DNA from: Glandiceps talaboti
Lineage: Eukaryota; Hemichordata; Enteropneusta; Spengelidae
Length of the DNA: 64,000 nt
Assembly: GCF_964340395.1 (NCBI RefSeq)
Contig: NC_135563.1
Coordinates: forward strand, 764,501-828,500
Direction of reading: 5' to 3'
Shown: positions 1-13,250 of the stretch, in pieces
Layout of the letters: each line of letters starts with the position of its first letter
How positions within the stretch are numbered: the stretch's first letter is position 1
Position numbers and translations under genes: made by a program
Notes under the pieces: model-generated
The model's database searches: none
Told to the model about the DNA's origin: nothing
Seen by the model: the letters and a program-made list of their open reading frames with translations, nothing else

Positions 1-269
1 CCCTGTTATCTTTGTAATATATGTGATCGTTTGGCGGTTCCTATGGGTGTGGTCTTGTTGCTAGGCATATTTACATACATTTTTGGAATGTATATTCAGT
101 TGTCTATTAATCCGTTACCTTTGCAATATATGCATAATTTTTTGAATGTTTGTTCACTTGTCTAAGAATCCCTGTTATCTTTGTGATACACACAATTGTT
201 TGGCTGTTGGTATGGTGTGGTCATGGTTGCTAGGGATATTTGCATACATTTTTGAATGTTTACTCACCT
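1..269 (-). mobile_element. Family A element, core units, truncated at window edge (A0)
   Basis: Two to three copies of the roughly 100-110 bp family A core, with the phrases TTTGGCTGTTGCTATGGG, GTGGTCTTGTTGCTAGG and TTTTTGAATGTTTATTCAC. The left end lies outside the window. On the right it breaks off mid-core at TACTCAC and passes directly into the 19-bp array. Confidence 0.7.
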
Positions 270-2394
270 ACACTATATACATGTTGTAACACTATATACA
301 TGTTGTAACACTATATACATGTAACACTATCTACATGTTGTAACACTATATACATGTTGTAACACTATATACATGTTGTAACACTATCTACATGTTGTAA
401 CACTATCTACATGTTGTGACACTATATACATGTTGTAATACTATCTACATGATGTAACACTATATACATGTTGTAACACTATATACATGTTGTAACACTA
501 TCTACATGTTGTAACACTATATACATGTTGTAACACTATATACATGTTGTAATACTATATACATGTAACACTACATGATGTAACACTATATACATGTTGT
601 AACACTATCTACATGTTGTAACACTATCTACATGTTGTAATACTATCTACATGTTGTAACACTATATACATGTTGTAACACTATATACATGTTGTAACAC
701 TATATACATGTAACACTATCTACATGTTGTAACACTATCTACATGTTGTAACACTATATACATGTTATAACACTATATACATGTTGTAACACTATCTACA
801 TGTTGTAACACTATATACATGTTGTAACACTATATACATGTTGTAACACTATCTACATGTTGTAACACTATCTACGTGTTGTAACACTATATAAATGTTG
901 TAATACTATCTACATGTAACACTACATGTTGTAACACTATATACATGTTGTAACACTATCTACATGTTGTAACACTATATACATGTTGTAACACTATATA
1001 CATGTTGTAACACTATCTACATGTTGTAACACTATATACGTGTTGTAACACTATATACATGATGTAACACTATCTACATGTTGTAACACTATATACATGT
1101 TGTAACACTATCTACATGTTGTAACACTATCTACGTGTTGTAACACTATATACATGTTGTAATACTATCTACATGTAACACTACATGTTGTAACACTATA
1201 TACATGTTGTAACACTATCTACATGTTGTAACACTATATACATGTTGTAACACTATATACATGTTGTAACACTATCTACATGTTGTAACACTATCTACGT
1301 GTTGTAACACTATATACATGTTGTAATACTATCTACATGTAACACTACATGTTGTAACACTATATACATGTTGTAACACTATCTACGTGCTGTAACACTA
1401 TATACATGTTGTAATACTATATACATGTAACACTACATGTTGTAACACTATATACATGTTGTAACACTATATACATGTTGTAACACTATATACATGTTGT
1501 AACACTATCTACATGTTGTAACACTATCTACATGATGTAACACTATCTACATGTTGTAACACTATATACATGTTGTAACACTATCTACATGTTGTAACAC
1601 TATCTACATGATGTAACACTATCTACATGTTGTAACACTATATACATGTTGTAATACTATATACATGATGTAACACTATATACATGTTGTAACACTATAT
1701 ACATGTTGTAACACTATATACATGTTGTAACACTATCTACATGTTGTAACACTATATACATGATGTAACACTATCTACATGTTGTAACACTATATACATG
1801 TTGTAACACTATCTACATGTTGTAACACTATCTACATGTTGTGACACTATATACATGTTGTAATACTATCTACATGATGTAACACTATATACATGTTGTA
1901 ACACTATATACATGTTGTAACACTATCTACGTGCTGTAACACTATATACATGTTGTAACACTATCTACATGTTGTAACACTATCTACATGTTGTAACACT
2001 ATCTACATGTTGTAACACTATATACATGTTGTAACACTATATACATGTAACACTATCTACATGTTGTAACACTATATACATGTTGTAACACTATATACAT
2101 GTTATAACACTATATACATGTTGTAACACTATCTACATGTTGTAACACTATATACATGTTGTAACACTATATACATGTTGTAACACTATATACATGTTGT
2201 AACACTATATACATGTTGTAACACTATCTACATGTTGTAACACTATATACATGTTGTAACACTATATACATGTTGTAACACTATATGGATGTTGTCATAC
2301 TATCTCTGTGTTGTAACACTATCTACATATTCTAACACTATCTACATCTACATGTTGTAACACTATCTACATATTCTAACACTATCTACACACA
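270..2394. repeat. 19-bp minisatellite, about 110 copies
   Basis: Unit TAACACTATATACATGTTG with common variants (CTAC for ATAC, GATG for GTTG, ACGTG for ACATG) and a shorter form lacking the TTG. Groups of variants recur in the same order, for example CTACGTG followed by an AATACT unit and a shortened CACTACATG unit around 860-930, 1120-1190 and 1290-1350, which indicates block duplication. The right edge from 2280 is degenerate. Confidence 0.97.
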
Positions 2395-3545
2395 GGTTAA
2401 CAATAGATATCACAAGGACACCACTTGTGTTATCTAAACTTGAAAATATAGCATACCCAGGGAATTGAGGAAGTATAAAGGGTCATTGTGCTGATATAGA
2501 TTCGAACCAGGGGTAATAATTGTACAGTGCTTTCAGCACAGAGTGGGAAAGCGCTATATAAGAACTAACATTATCATCATTATTAGAAGAGCAATGGATC
2601 CAGTAATTGTATTGATGGTGATAACATAGAATTGACAGCCATTGCACCTAATATTACATCACCATCCATTTCCCAGAGACATTTCAAAGTGCATAAAGTA
2701 TGTGTACTGGTTCCATTGATCTCAAAGCTTGCCTAGAGTTACACCAGCTATAATAATACAAGATAATTACATTGACAGCAGAAAAAAATGATACGAGTGC
2801 ATTGAAAGACAAAATGAAAATGCAGCATTATATACAGCTTAGACCAAAGCAAGGGAAGTATAAAATAACAGAAATTGCCAAAAAGCCAACATGGAAATCC
2901 TACCTTTCTACAAGACAAAAACAGATAGACAAAATTGTGCTTTAAAAGTTTAAGTAAAGGTCATATTACATACAAGTTATGGTACAGAAAATGTTAATAA
3001 TAAAGGACTCAGTAGTTGGTTTCAGTTTAATTCTTTTTATTTTTTTTTACAACCAAAACAACACAGCAGAGAAAATAGAAGATATATACAATGTTAATAG
3101 TAAAAAAAAGGGAAAATATATATATACAATAGTTTTAGTCTTGAGAAGTAGGATTTCCATGTGGGGTGTAAAAAAATTTACTTTCATTATCTATATGTCA
3201 GTATATAGGAAGGATATTAAAATTTTAAGTTTAGTTATTGTTTTTTACAAAGAGTATGAATATATAATATAGCATTCCAAATCTTTGCGCATGCATACAA
3301 TATGGAATGCTTTGATGTCAATGTGAAAAATTATTACAAGTGACTACCAATATAGTAACAAAATGTGACAAGACTTTCTGATACACAGCCCCCTCTAGTG
3401 GCAGCATACAGTAAAGGTAAAATTTCAATGTAAACTGTGACAATGATTCAGGGCTGAGTACACTTGACCTTTGTAAATGGCAAGACAGTTTGAACTCCAC
3501 TAGTTTGATGCATGGCTTTATTGGAAAGTCTACCTATATGGGCAA
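2395..3545. other. Non-coding, AT-rich; possible SINE remnant near 2490-2580
   Basis: No convincing exon. Around 2490-2580 there is TTCGAACC followed by a CGCTATATAA motif and an AT-rich tail, as in degenerate SINE ends of many animals; this is weak. At 3271-3311 a 9-bp inverted repeat (AGCATTCCA / TGGAATGCT) could form a hairpin. The open frame at 2979-3272 is low-complexity and not recognisable. Confidence 0.4.
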
Positions 3546-4243
3546 ATAGTTGATAGTTTGGATGGTATGTAGTTGATAGTTTGGATGGCAAGTAGTCAAT
3601 AGTTTGGATGGTAAGTAGTTGATAGTTTGGATGGTAAGTAGTCAATAGTTTGGATGGTAAGTAGTTGATAGTTTGGATGGCAAGTAGTCAATAGTTTGGA
3701 TGGTAAGTAGTTGATAGTTTGGATGGCAAGTAGTTGATAGTTTGGATGGCAAGTAGTTGATAGTTTGGATGGTAAGTAGTTGATAGTTTGGATGGTATGT
3801 AGTTGATAGTTTGGATGGTAAGTAGTGAATAGTTTGGATGGTATGTAGTTGATAGTTTGGATGGCAAGTAGTTGATAGTTTGGATGGTAAGTAGTTGATA
3901 GTTTGGATGGTATGTAGTTGATAGTTTGGATGGCAAGTAGTCAATAGTTTGGATGGTAAGTAGTTGATAGTTTGGATGGCAAGTAGTTGATAGTTTGGAT
4001 GGTAAGTAGTTGATAGTTTGGATGGTATGTAGTTGATAGTTTGGATGGCAAATAGTTGATAGTTTGGATGGTAAGTAGTGAATAGTTTGGATGGTAAGTA
4101 GTTGATAGTTTGGATAGTAAGTAGTTGATAGTTTGGATGGCAAGTAGTCAATAGTTTGGATGGTAAGTAGTCAATAGTTTGGATGGTAAGTAGTGAATAG
4201 TTTGGATGGTAAGTAATTGATGGTTTGGATGGTAAGTAGGATG
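3546..4243. repeat. 23-bp minisatellite, about 30 copies
   Basis: Unit close to TAGTTTGGATGGTAAGTAG plus TTGA. Variants are TATG or CAAG in place of TAAG, and TCAA or GTGAA in place of TTGA. Because 23 is not a multiple of three and the unit lacks stops on the minus strand, long frames stay open there and give 23-residue peptide repeats (NYLPSKL, TTYHPNYQLL). There is no sign that this is translated. Confidence 0.97.
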
Positions 4244-4882
4244 ATATGACTGTATATGATATGTCACAGGCATCTAAATTCACATGGTACACTGTGTGTC
4301 TTTAACACTTCATTCTACAAAGTGCTTATAAACTAAATCAAAATATTGATATATTCCTACCAGATGACAGAAAGAAATAGAATAACATTGTCCTTCCAAA
4401 GTACTGAAATGACATTAATTACATGTAGACGTGTCATAAATTTGAATTAGAAACCACTTAATTGTACCATGATATTAAATGTGAAACTTCAATATTGATA
4501 AACTAAGATCATTAATGAGCTTGCAAGTGTCACTTAGGCATGATTTGTGTACTATTGATCCATTTGCGAATAGATGCTGTGTAAAATAGTATGCTACACA
4601 TGTCAATGTATGGTATTAAAATTATATCATTCCGTCACTTATACACTTTTTATACATAAGCTGACTGTAAGATTATACTAGTAACATTTCTTTTGTAAAT
4701 GACTATTTGATATTCAAATCACATAACATATCCAGATAAACACTACTTTTCATGGACTCAAAGCTGGTTTGACATATTGTTATACAAAACTGATTTCAAA
4801 CAGAACTTACATTGAACTAATTCAAACATGAGATGACACTGTACCAAAATATACTCAGTAAGAAAACAAAATAGAGCTTTGA
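4244..4882. other. Non-coding, no feature recognised
   Basis: AT-rich unique-looking sequence between the 23-bp array and the next family A element. No exon, RNA gene or repeat is recognised. Confidence 0.5.
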
Positions 4883-6007
4883 AAAATAGCGCCAATGACG
4901 TTGTAGCACAACTATACAGTTTTTAAAAATGTTTATCGACATGCTGATCCATGCTAGGTATAGGTGTTCAATTGCTGAATGATTATCCAGTTGCCTATCC
5001 AACCCTGTTGTTATCTTTGCAATATACATGATCATTTGGCTGTTGCTATGGGTGTAGTCATGTTGCTAGCCATATTTGCACACATTTTTGAATGCTTGTT
5101 CACTTATCTATGAATCCCTGTTATCTTTGCAATATACATGTTCATTTTGCTGTTGCTATGGGCGTGGTCTTGTTGCTAGGTATATTTGCATAGATTTTTT
5201 GAATGTTTATTCACTTGTCTATTAATCCCTGTTGCTATCAGCATGGTCATGGTTGCTAGGGATATTTACATACATTTTTATTTTAAAATATGTTTATTCA
5301 CTTGCCTACCAGATGATGTTATTTGACCAAAAAATACTGTCATTTGGTTGTTACTAAGGGAATGGTCATGGTTGCTCGGGCCAATTGTGGCAAAATGTTT
5401 TGAAGAAAATCTGCAAAATACCACTTCTAGAAACATCTCACCAAGCTTCACTCTCATTGACCAAGAACCTTTTGAGATATATGTTTTTGTCCAAAATTCA
5501 CATTTTCCACCTAATTTGCATATTGCTAATGAGATCTTTACATGCTTAACATTTCTTCATCTTTACACTCCTAAATGCATCGCCATTAATTTCATCCCAA
5601 TCTGCTCAGCAGGTTTGGAATTAAAGGTTTTTGACCAAGACCCTCGTTTTAGCCCTGATTTGCATATTACTGATGGAATTATGTCATGAACAAATCTTAA
5701 TCTATACACCCCTAACAACTTTCCCACCAAATTTCAGAACGATCTGCCCAGTAGTTTTTGAGTTTGAGTTTTTTGACCAAAATTCACATTTTTTTACACA
5801 AATCACACATCGTTGGTAAGATCATTTTGATTTGAACAATTTCCCAACTAGACACCCAAGGTAATGGACCCATCAAATATCATGGCAATCAGTTCAGTGG
5901 TTTTTGACTTTGAAGTTGTTTACACACACTGTCACATCCACAGACAGACAGACAGACACTTTGCTATGCCTATAGCACTACTGAACCTTATCAGTTGTGT
6001 TATGCTA
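4883..6007 (-). mobile_element. Family A Helentron-associated (HINE-like) element A1
   Basis: The left end has AAAATAGCGCCAATGACG (a short hairpin) followed by TAGCACAACT. Two to three core units follow, then a unique right half (CATCTCACCAAGCTTCA, CCCAACTAGACACCC), a CAGA microsatellite at 5940-5957, and a right end near TAGCACTACTGAACC and GTGTTATGCTA. The inverted repeat TAGCACAACTG is terminal on the right and set in on the left. Read on the minus strand this is the asymmetric inverted repeat plus 3' hairpin design of Helentron-associated elements. No protein is encoded. Confidence 0.75.
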
Positions 6008-6888
6008 AAAATGAAGGTCTGACAAATGTAGCCTGAAACATCCAGGCATTGCTTCTGTCAATGCACTCCCTCACAGTGGGATAGTGAGTGGTTACATAGG
6101 CAGACCAATGACTGGACCTTTCTGACTTTTATGACAGAAGGGAGAGTGTGTGAGGTTAAACAATGTAGACTAATTAACCACTCAGTTGGTAACCAGTGAC
6201 AAGAGAGAGAACAATTCTGTTTGTCTGGATGATAAGTGAAAAACAATAGAACAGAAGAGATGAAGTCAAAATGAAAAGTTTTTCAATGGTTACAATAGTG
6301 ATGATACATGACAGGACTAAATGTGGCTAAATTATATCAACATAACTGAATACCGGTACATGTAGTACATATAAATGATATCATTATAAGACTTGCCAAC
6401 ATCCACAAACTGACATCAAGTATCACATTAATACCCCCCCCCCCCCTCACGCACACAAACCATTGTTGTTGTATTTATCCATGACCCCCTCCACCACCAC
6501 CACCACCACCACTGTTTTGGCATAACCATGCATCACATATAAAACAAGTCTTCATAGAAGACATAGCCTCTCACAAGTGAGCAATTACTTGACACCTCTA
6601 AATTTCATTAAAGGCAGATGTCCCCATATAAAGGGGATTATGGGTAATGTATGCATATGCGGGAAATTCAAACTGCTGTAAGGAGCACTGACTTTGCCCT
6701 CATAGTCATATCTTCATCCCATTTTGCACTGAAAAAGTTTCACATGGCTCTCATATTTCATATATACTGTTTGTAAATATATAGTGATTACAACTGAGTA
6801 GAAATAACTGACGTTAACTAAGTTTGGTAGTCAATATAGCAGGTTTACCATCAAACTGACGCAAAATTTGTTTCAAATTTGTCTAGTA
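6008..6888. other. Non-coding, with poly-C and CAC microsatellites
   Basis: A poly-C run at about 6434-6446 and a short CAC repeat at about 6490-6511. No exon or element is recognised in the remainder. Confidence 0.5.
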
Positions 6889-7504
6889 ACAAGTCATTGA
6901 GAATGACATAGTCCCCGCTATGATTGGGTTTTAAGGAACTGGCAGTTTATGTTGTCATTTTCAAACCTGGTTAATGTTGTTTGGCTTCATATGGTTGTTT
7001 TTGATATCACTACTCTGATCACGCAACAACACTTGTGAACCTAAATCAAACAGACTTAGGTATGTTGTGTCTGCTCGTTGGACATGGAATATGCCTACTC
7101 ATGTTGTGTTGGGGGACCTGTTCAAGCATGTCTGAGTTATGGCTTTGGACATGGAAAATTCGCAAACAAAATGGCTGCCAGGCAGCCATATTGTATCGTA
7201 TCACGACAACAATGAATATGCACATGTATGTCATAAAACACTGTCCTAATACCAACTTTGAATGAGATCTGTTCAAGCATGTCTGAGTTTTGGCTTTGGA
7301 CAGGGAAAATTCGCAAACAAAATGGCTGCTAGGTGGCCATATTGGATCGTATCATGAAACAAATTGACGTGCATATGTATGCCATAGTATGTTGCCCCTG
7401 TACCAAGTTTGAAAAAAATCGGTCAAGGCATCTCCAAGAAACGGTGATGGACGGACGGAACCCAATCCATAAGTCCTGTCCTGGACTTCGTCCGGCGGGG
7501 ACTA
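6889..7504 (-). mobile_element. Family C 'pearl'-like HINE element C1
   Basis: The left end ACAAGTCATTGAGAATGAC is a hairpin, followed by the inset inverted repeat TAGTCCCCGC. There are two core units of about 150 bp (GCATGTCTGAGTTATGGC, AAAATGGCTGCCAGGCAG), a right module with GTTGCCCCTGTACCAAG, only a short GGAC tract, and the right end GCGGGGACTA. Tandem core, tetranucleotide tract and asymmetric inverted repeats match the architecture described for bivalve pearl elements and Drosophila DINE-1. Non-coding. Confidence 0.78.
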
Positions 7505-7717
7505 AAAACCGTTGGCCAAGTTGTCAATTAGGCTTACAAGTTACACAAAGCATGATAAGACACTGTGAATGGTGCAAATAAACAACATGTGAAATGCCAA
7601 ATATCAAATGCAAACAATACAAGTGAACAAAAGGGTCTGTATGCACTCTATTAGCATATGTGCGAACAGTATGTGAAAATGATACATTGTTTAATACTAC
7701 CAGATTTAAACTGAATG
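7505..7717. other. Non-coding spacer
   Basis: Short unique-looking sequence between the C1 and D1 elements; no feature recognised. Confidence 0.5.
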
Positions 7718-8578
7718 CCTCCCGTAAGGGAATCACTAATTATGCAAATAACTCATTAAATTAAAAAAAACAATGCTTTGTTTTTGGACAAGCGTGCTTT
7801 CTTAGGTTAATGTATGTAAGAGTGTATGATACTGCTTAATTACTGAATATCGTTTATTATTCAAAATACTCATTAAAGGTAAAAGTTGTAGCAACAAACT
7901 TCATAGGACAGGTGCGTATTATTATGGTTTATATATGTATCATATTATACGAAATTTGAAGTATGCAGTCGTAAGATATAGCCTAATTACCTAAAATCAT
8001 TAATTCTGCAAATTTTTCATTAAAACTGTAAGCTATATCAAAAATGTTATAGGACATATCCGCTTTGTTATGGTTAACATATGTACTAAATTGTATTGAA
8101 ATTGAAGTATGCAGTCGTAAGATATAGCCTAATTACCGAAAATCATTAATTATACAAATTATTCATTAACACTGTAAGGTACATCAACTAACTTTATAGG
8201 ACATACACAATGTGTTATGGTTAATGTATGTACTGAATTATATTGAAATTGAAGTAGGCAGTCGTAAGATATAGCCTAATTACCAAGAATCATTAATTAT
8301 GCAAATTATTCATTAACACTGAAAGGTACATCAACAAGCTTTACAGGATATATGCGATTGTTAAGGTTAACGTGTGTACTGAATTATATTGAAATTGAAG
8401 TATGTATTCTTAAGATATAGCCTAGTTACCGAAAAACATTAATTATGCAAATTATTCATTAACACTGCAAGGTACATCAACAAACTTGATAGGACATATG
8501 TGTTTTCTTATGGTTAACGTATGTTCTAAATTATGTTGAATTTGAAGTATGCATTCTTAAGATATAGCCTAATTACCA

Positions 8579-9878
8579 AAAATACCGCCAATGGCGTTGT
8601 AGCATACTAATAACTGTACAGTTTTAAATGTTTATCCATATGCTAGTCCATGCTAACAATAGGTGTTCATTGCTGAATAACTATCCAGTTGCCTATCCAA
8701 CCATGTTGCTATCTTTACGATAAATGCTATCATTTGGCTGTTGCTATGGGCGTGGTCATGTTGTTAGATATATTTGCATACATTTATGTATGTTTTTGTT
8801 CACTTGTGTATGAATTCCTGATATTGTCTTTGCAATACACGTGATCATTTGGCTGTTGCTATGGGCATGGTCTTGTTGCTAGGCAAATTTAAATACATTT
8901 TTTGAATGTTTATTCAATTGTCTTGTTATCTTTGTGAAATACACCACCGTTTGGCTGTTGCCATGGGCGTGGTCATGGTTACTAGGGTATTTGTATACAT
9001 TTTTTGAATGTTTATTCATTTGTCTTTCTATTCCTGTTGTTATCTTTGCAAAATACGTGATTATTTGGCTGTTGCTATGGGTGTGGTCTTGTTGCTATGC
9101 AAATTTACATATATTTTTTGAATGTTTATTCAATTGTCTATTAAACCCTGTTGTTATCTTTGTGAAATACACCACTGTTTGGCTGTTGCTATGGGCGTGG
9201 TCATGGTTGCTAGGGTATTTGCACACATTTTTTGAATGTTTACTCACTTGCCTACCAGATGATGTTGTTATTTGACCAAAATATACTGCCATTTGGTTGT
9301 TGCTAAAGGGCGTGGTCATGGTCGCTAGGGCCAATTTTGTCAAAATATTTTGAAGAAAATCTGCAGAATAACAGTTTCAGAAACATCTCGCCAAGTTTCA
9401 GACTCATTGACCAAGTACTTTTTGAGATATAAGTTTTTGACCAAAAATGAACATTCTTACACCTAATTTGCATATCACTCATGGAATCATTGTATGCTTA
9501 ATATATCTTCGTCCATACATCCCTAGATGCATCCCCATCAAATTTCAGCCCAATCTGCTCAGTGGTTTTGGAATTATAGATTTTTAACCAAAAAGACACA
9601 TTTTTAGCCCTAATTTGCATATCACTGATGGAATCATCATGTCATGAACAAATCTTACTTTACACCCCCTAAAGAATCTTCCCACCAAATTTTGCACCAA
9701 TCTGCCCAGTAGTTTGTGAGTTTAAGTTTTTTGACCAAAAATCACATTTTTGACCCAAATCACATACCTGTGATGCGATCATTTTGATTTGAACAATTTC
9801 CCAACTAGACACCCAAGGTAATGGACCCACCAAATATCATGGCAATCGGTTCAGCAGTTTTTGACTTTAAGTTGTTTA

Positions 9879-9910
<32 letters not shown>

Positions 9911-9984
9911 GACAGACAGACAGACAGACAGACAGACGCCGGGCGATCCCTATAGCACTACTGAACCTCAGTTCAGTTGTGCTA
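8579..9984 (-). mobile_element. Family A element A2, nested in D1
   Basis: Left end AAAATACCGCCAATGGCG (hairpin), several core units, the full right half, a CA tract then a CAGA tract (about 9885-9940) and the right end CAGTTGTGCTA at 9984. It sits inside the D core: the flanks TAATTACCA and AAAATAATTAATTATGC rejoin to make a normal D unit. Insertion therefore falls between two A bases (T-T on the minus strand). Confidence 0.8.
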
Positions 9985-10429
9985 AAAATCATGTTTTTTT
10001 ACCCAAATCAATGATCACCCTCTTGCATTTTCATTTCAAACTTAGTAAAATTTCCACCAAGAAAGAAAGGGCATATTTACCAGTCTTATTTACATAACCT
10101 ATTGTAATAACTGGATTTAGAATGTGCATATGAACTTTGCCCAGTGATTATATAAAGTTACCTAACACATCCCCTCATGGTGTTCACTGAGAACAAAGAA
10201 GATTTTGAAGGAAAATCACATTTTTTGACCCAAATCACACACCTGTGATGCGATCATTTTGATTTGAACAATTTCCCAACTAGACACCCAAGGTAATGGA
10301 CCCACCAAATATCATGGCAATCGGTTCAGCAGTTTTTGACTTTAAGTTGTTTACACACATACACACACACAGACAGACAGACGCCGGGCGATCCCTATAG
10401 CACTACTGAACCTCAGTTCAGTTGTGCTA
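9985..10429 (-). mobile_element. Second copy of the family A right end (A2b) plus spacer
   Basis: After A2 ends there are about 220 bp of unrelated sequence. From 10212 the last 220 bp of family A are then repeated almost exactly (CACACCTGTGATGCGATC to CAGTTGTGCTA), and the D core resumes at 10430. This could be a second small insertion, or one insertion that carried flanking DNA between two element ends. Confidence 0.7.
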
Positions 10430-10790
10430 AAAATAATTAATTATGCAAATTATTCATTAATGCTGTAAGGTACATCAACGAATTTTATAGGACAAATGTA
10501 TGTTGTTTTGTTTAACGAATACACTAAATTATATTGAAATTGAAGTATGCAGTCTTAAGATATTGCATAATTAGTTGATTTCATTACTATGCAAATTTCT
10601 CTAATTAAACATTAACAGATCTGGCTCAAAACCTAATCAGGTCTAGCCATTACCCTAAAGATTATATATTCCAAATTTCATTAAAATTGAGCCAGCCGAT
10701 TTTTAGAAAATGATGACACAGACACACAGACAGACACACAGACAGACATTCCCCTTTTAATACCTCCCGTACCCTTACGGGAGGTAAAAA

Positions 10791-13046
10791 TAGAATGACA
10801 TTACAATGAAACCAAAATGTTTCTCTGTTCCTCAGTTTGATCAATATACATTCTGGGTTGCTACATTCCTTGGTAAATCACAATTTCATTCTACAACTTT
10901 TTGTGTGCATGCCAAATTGAAGTGTTTTCTGTCAAGTAGTTGTGTCTTTGATGTACCTAGTAGGCAGTGATGTAGATAATAGCCGGTTACCGGTCACAAG
11001 CCCAGCTATAAGTATAACAGTTGTGGGACCGGCTTATTAGGAAAGTACTCAAACCTGACGATCATTATTTAAGGCTGGAAAATTAAATATGAGTTGCACA
11101 GAAGACTTCTGTCGTTTAGATTTCAAAATCAGTTCAAGAGATTTCGAAAAGGACCGTACACAAGCTGAGTTGCTAAAATACAAACTCCATGATCACATCT
11201 GTTGTAAGCTTGTATTCATTGCAGACTTGAATGCCGTATATATGTTTTGTTGTATTGTCATGTGTGTTGACGATTTTCGCCCAAAACTCAACCTATAATC
11301 TATACACTGAAAGTTTATTTTTAGGACCAGACAGATTATTACGTTGCATTTATAAGCTTACACTCAAATGCTATGTTACAACATGACAAACTTTCACAGG
11401 TACAGACAAACTGATAAAAGAGTCGTGTGAACCACAGACAAGTACATGTATGTGCATGAACCTACATCAGAGGGGTTGTTTTTGTATCAATGATTGTTAA
11501 TTTGATAGTGATAAGAAGTAGACTTTTTTTGTTCTGATCACAGGCGTTTCTATATAACTCCTGCAATGGTAGTATATGTACAAATATTGCTTTCTAAGAC
11601 AGAGTCAAAATCATTTAATTTGTATGTATACATACATATAATGGGAATATTGATTAACATTCAGTACATGCAGTTGCCATGGGGAGGGTCATGTTTTACA
11701 AAATGGGACAAAGGGGAGGGTCACTTTTTAGGAATGGAGAATGGGGGGGAGGGTCATGTTTTTCTTAACAGACCATGTGTGATTTCCTCCGGCCCCCCCC
11801 CCCCCCCCCTGTAAATACTGAAGGCTCCCTTAGTCCGCTCTGGTCCGTGCGATACTTGTGAAGTTAATTTTGAAGTTTTCCCAATTATGTTGTCCAAACA
11901 TGACCTACATGTAATCTGTAAAAAAAAATTGTCATCTATCTAACAATTTTGGTGTTTTCAAATTTACGTAATGGTCAACCAAATGCCGACGCTAGTGTAC
12001 GTGTGCAACTGTAAGTGTAACCTAGTACCTTGTACAAATGATACAAGTAAGTTAGTTCGTACCTGGCCAAGAATATCAGTTTACAATTTCAATTACACAA
12101 ATTGTCACTGTGACACAGTGTTTGGATGGTGTTGGAACAGGTCCCTCAAAATATAATTTTCTCGGGCTATAATTTTTATATAGTATATATCTTTATAGAA
12201 ATACGTGTTTCACCCAGACTGGGTGTCTGGCCGTACACACGCACCGGAAAAAAACATAACAGAAACACTGTCACTTGAAAAAAAATATAACAAGGGACTT
12301 GTTGGATTAGGCAAGAACTACATGTAACCAATATGTGTGAACAGCCACTAATATGTTGATAAACTACCTGGGTCGGATTTACCAAATGCTCCCCCCAGAT
12401 AAACAAACGTATTCCGTTGCACAAGCGCCAACCTACTTCCGTAGCGTAGGCACATAGCCTGGTTGCACCTTGGGCTTTAAGAATTATTACACCTAGACAT
12501 TCTTATACAAGCTGTCATTGGTCAGAATCGAATCACATGATCTTCTTTAAATACACTATTGCCCGTGCGGTGATATTGTCCACGTGTGCAAAGACTAATG
12601 CCCGGCACTATTCCCCGCTGAAATTATTTCGACTGTTGTGCTTCTCATATGAGCATCGCCATGACATCAGCTCCCATACAGGAGCTAAAAACAAAGTTTA
12701 AACCTGGCAAAATAGGGTTAGACACTTCATGTAGTCTCCATGTATTAAGTTTTTGAGTTAATAGGTAAATCATGATTATTCACTACAAATATGGCTGCCA
12801 TTGACTGAAAACTGATAGTGATATGAACACCAAAAGTAATACATGTGTATGTTTATCTGGTTCTGCATTATCTGCAGACATGATCTAAAAGACATTAGCG
12901 ACACATAATTGCTACAAAGTGTCTGCATTATATGTAAGTAATAGCGTAATTTTGATGGTCTATGAATAGAGTCTATGATTAAAGTTGTTTAGTTATGCAG
13001 TATTAAATATTGTGATTATGTACTACAAATATGGCTACCATTCAGT
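10791..13046. other. Non-coding region, no gene recognised
   Basis: Contains open frames at 11089-11298 (+) and 11971-12156 (+) with mixed composition but no recognisable domain. There is a GGGAGGGTCA-rich stretch with a poly-C run at 11690-11810. At 12668-12690, AGCTCCCATACAGGAGCTAA resembles the right terminus of family E and may be a solo end. The 12380-12660 part has more CpG than its surroundings. None of this supports a gene call. Confidence 0.45.
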
Positions 13047-13250
13047 AAAAATAGGGCCAATAATGTTGTAGCACAACTGTTGATTCACATGGCGATCCAT
13101 GTGAGGTATAGGTGTTCATTTGCTGAATGTTTATCCAGTTGTTATCTTTGAAATATACATGATAATTTGGCTGCTGCTATGGGCTGGGCCTTGTTGCTAG
13201 ACACATTTACACACATTTCTGAATGGTTTATTCATTTGTCTATTAATAGC
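13047..13250 (-). mobile_element. Family A element A3, left-end fragment
   Basis: It starts AAAATAGGGCCAATAATG, TAGCACAACTG, and includes the phrases GATCCATGTGAGGTATAGG and TTTGGCTGCTGCTATGGGC. It breaks off after about one core unit at CTATTAATAGCC. A small hairpin CCTCCTCTCAGAGAGG follows at about 13326-13341. Confidence 0.65.

Larger units (their letters stand above)
7718..10790 (-). mobile_element. Family D HINE-like element D1, interrupted by family A
   Basis: Perfect 13-bp inverted repeats: CCTCCCGTAAGGG at 7718-7730 and its complement at 10772-10784, the latter within a CCTCCCGTACCC hairpin. The core consists of about 140-bp units (GATATAGCCTAATTACC, ATTAATTATGCAAATTATTC) at 7740-8578 and 10430-10600. 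A CAGA/CACA microsatellite lies at 10713-10748. The core is split by the A2 element. Same plan as families A, C and E; no protein coding. Confidence 0.75.

Noticed and set aside
8934-9343. Hydrophobic open frame (WLLLWAWSWLLG repeats)
   Set aside because: A translation of the family A core units; the same peptide text appears at 52289 and 55465 in other copies.
11089-11298. Possible small gene or exon (69 codons, plus strand)
   Set aside because: Composition is protein-like but there is no recognised domain, no partner exon and no splice context that could be argued.
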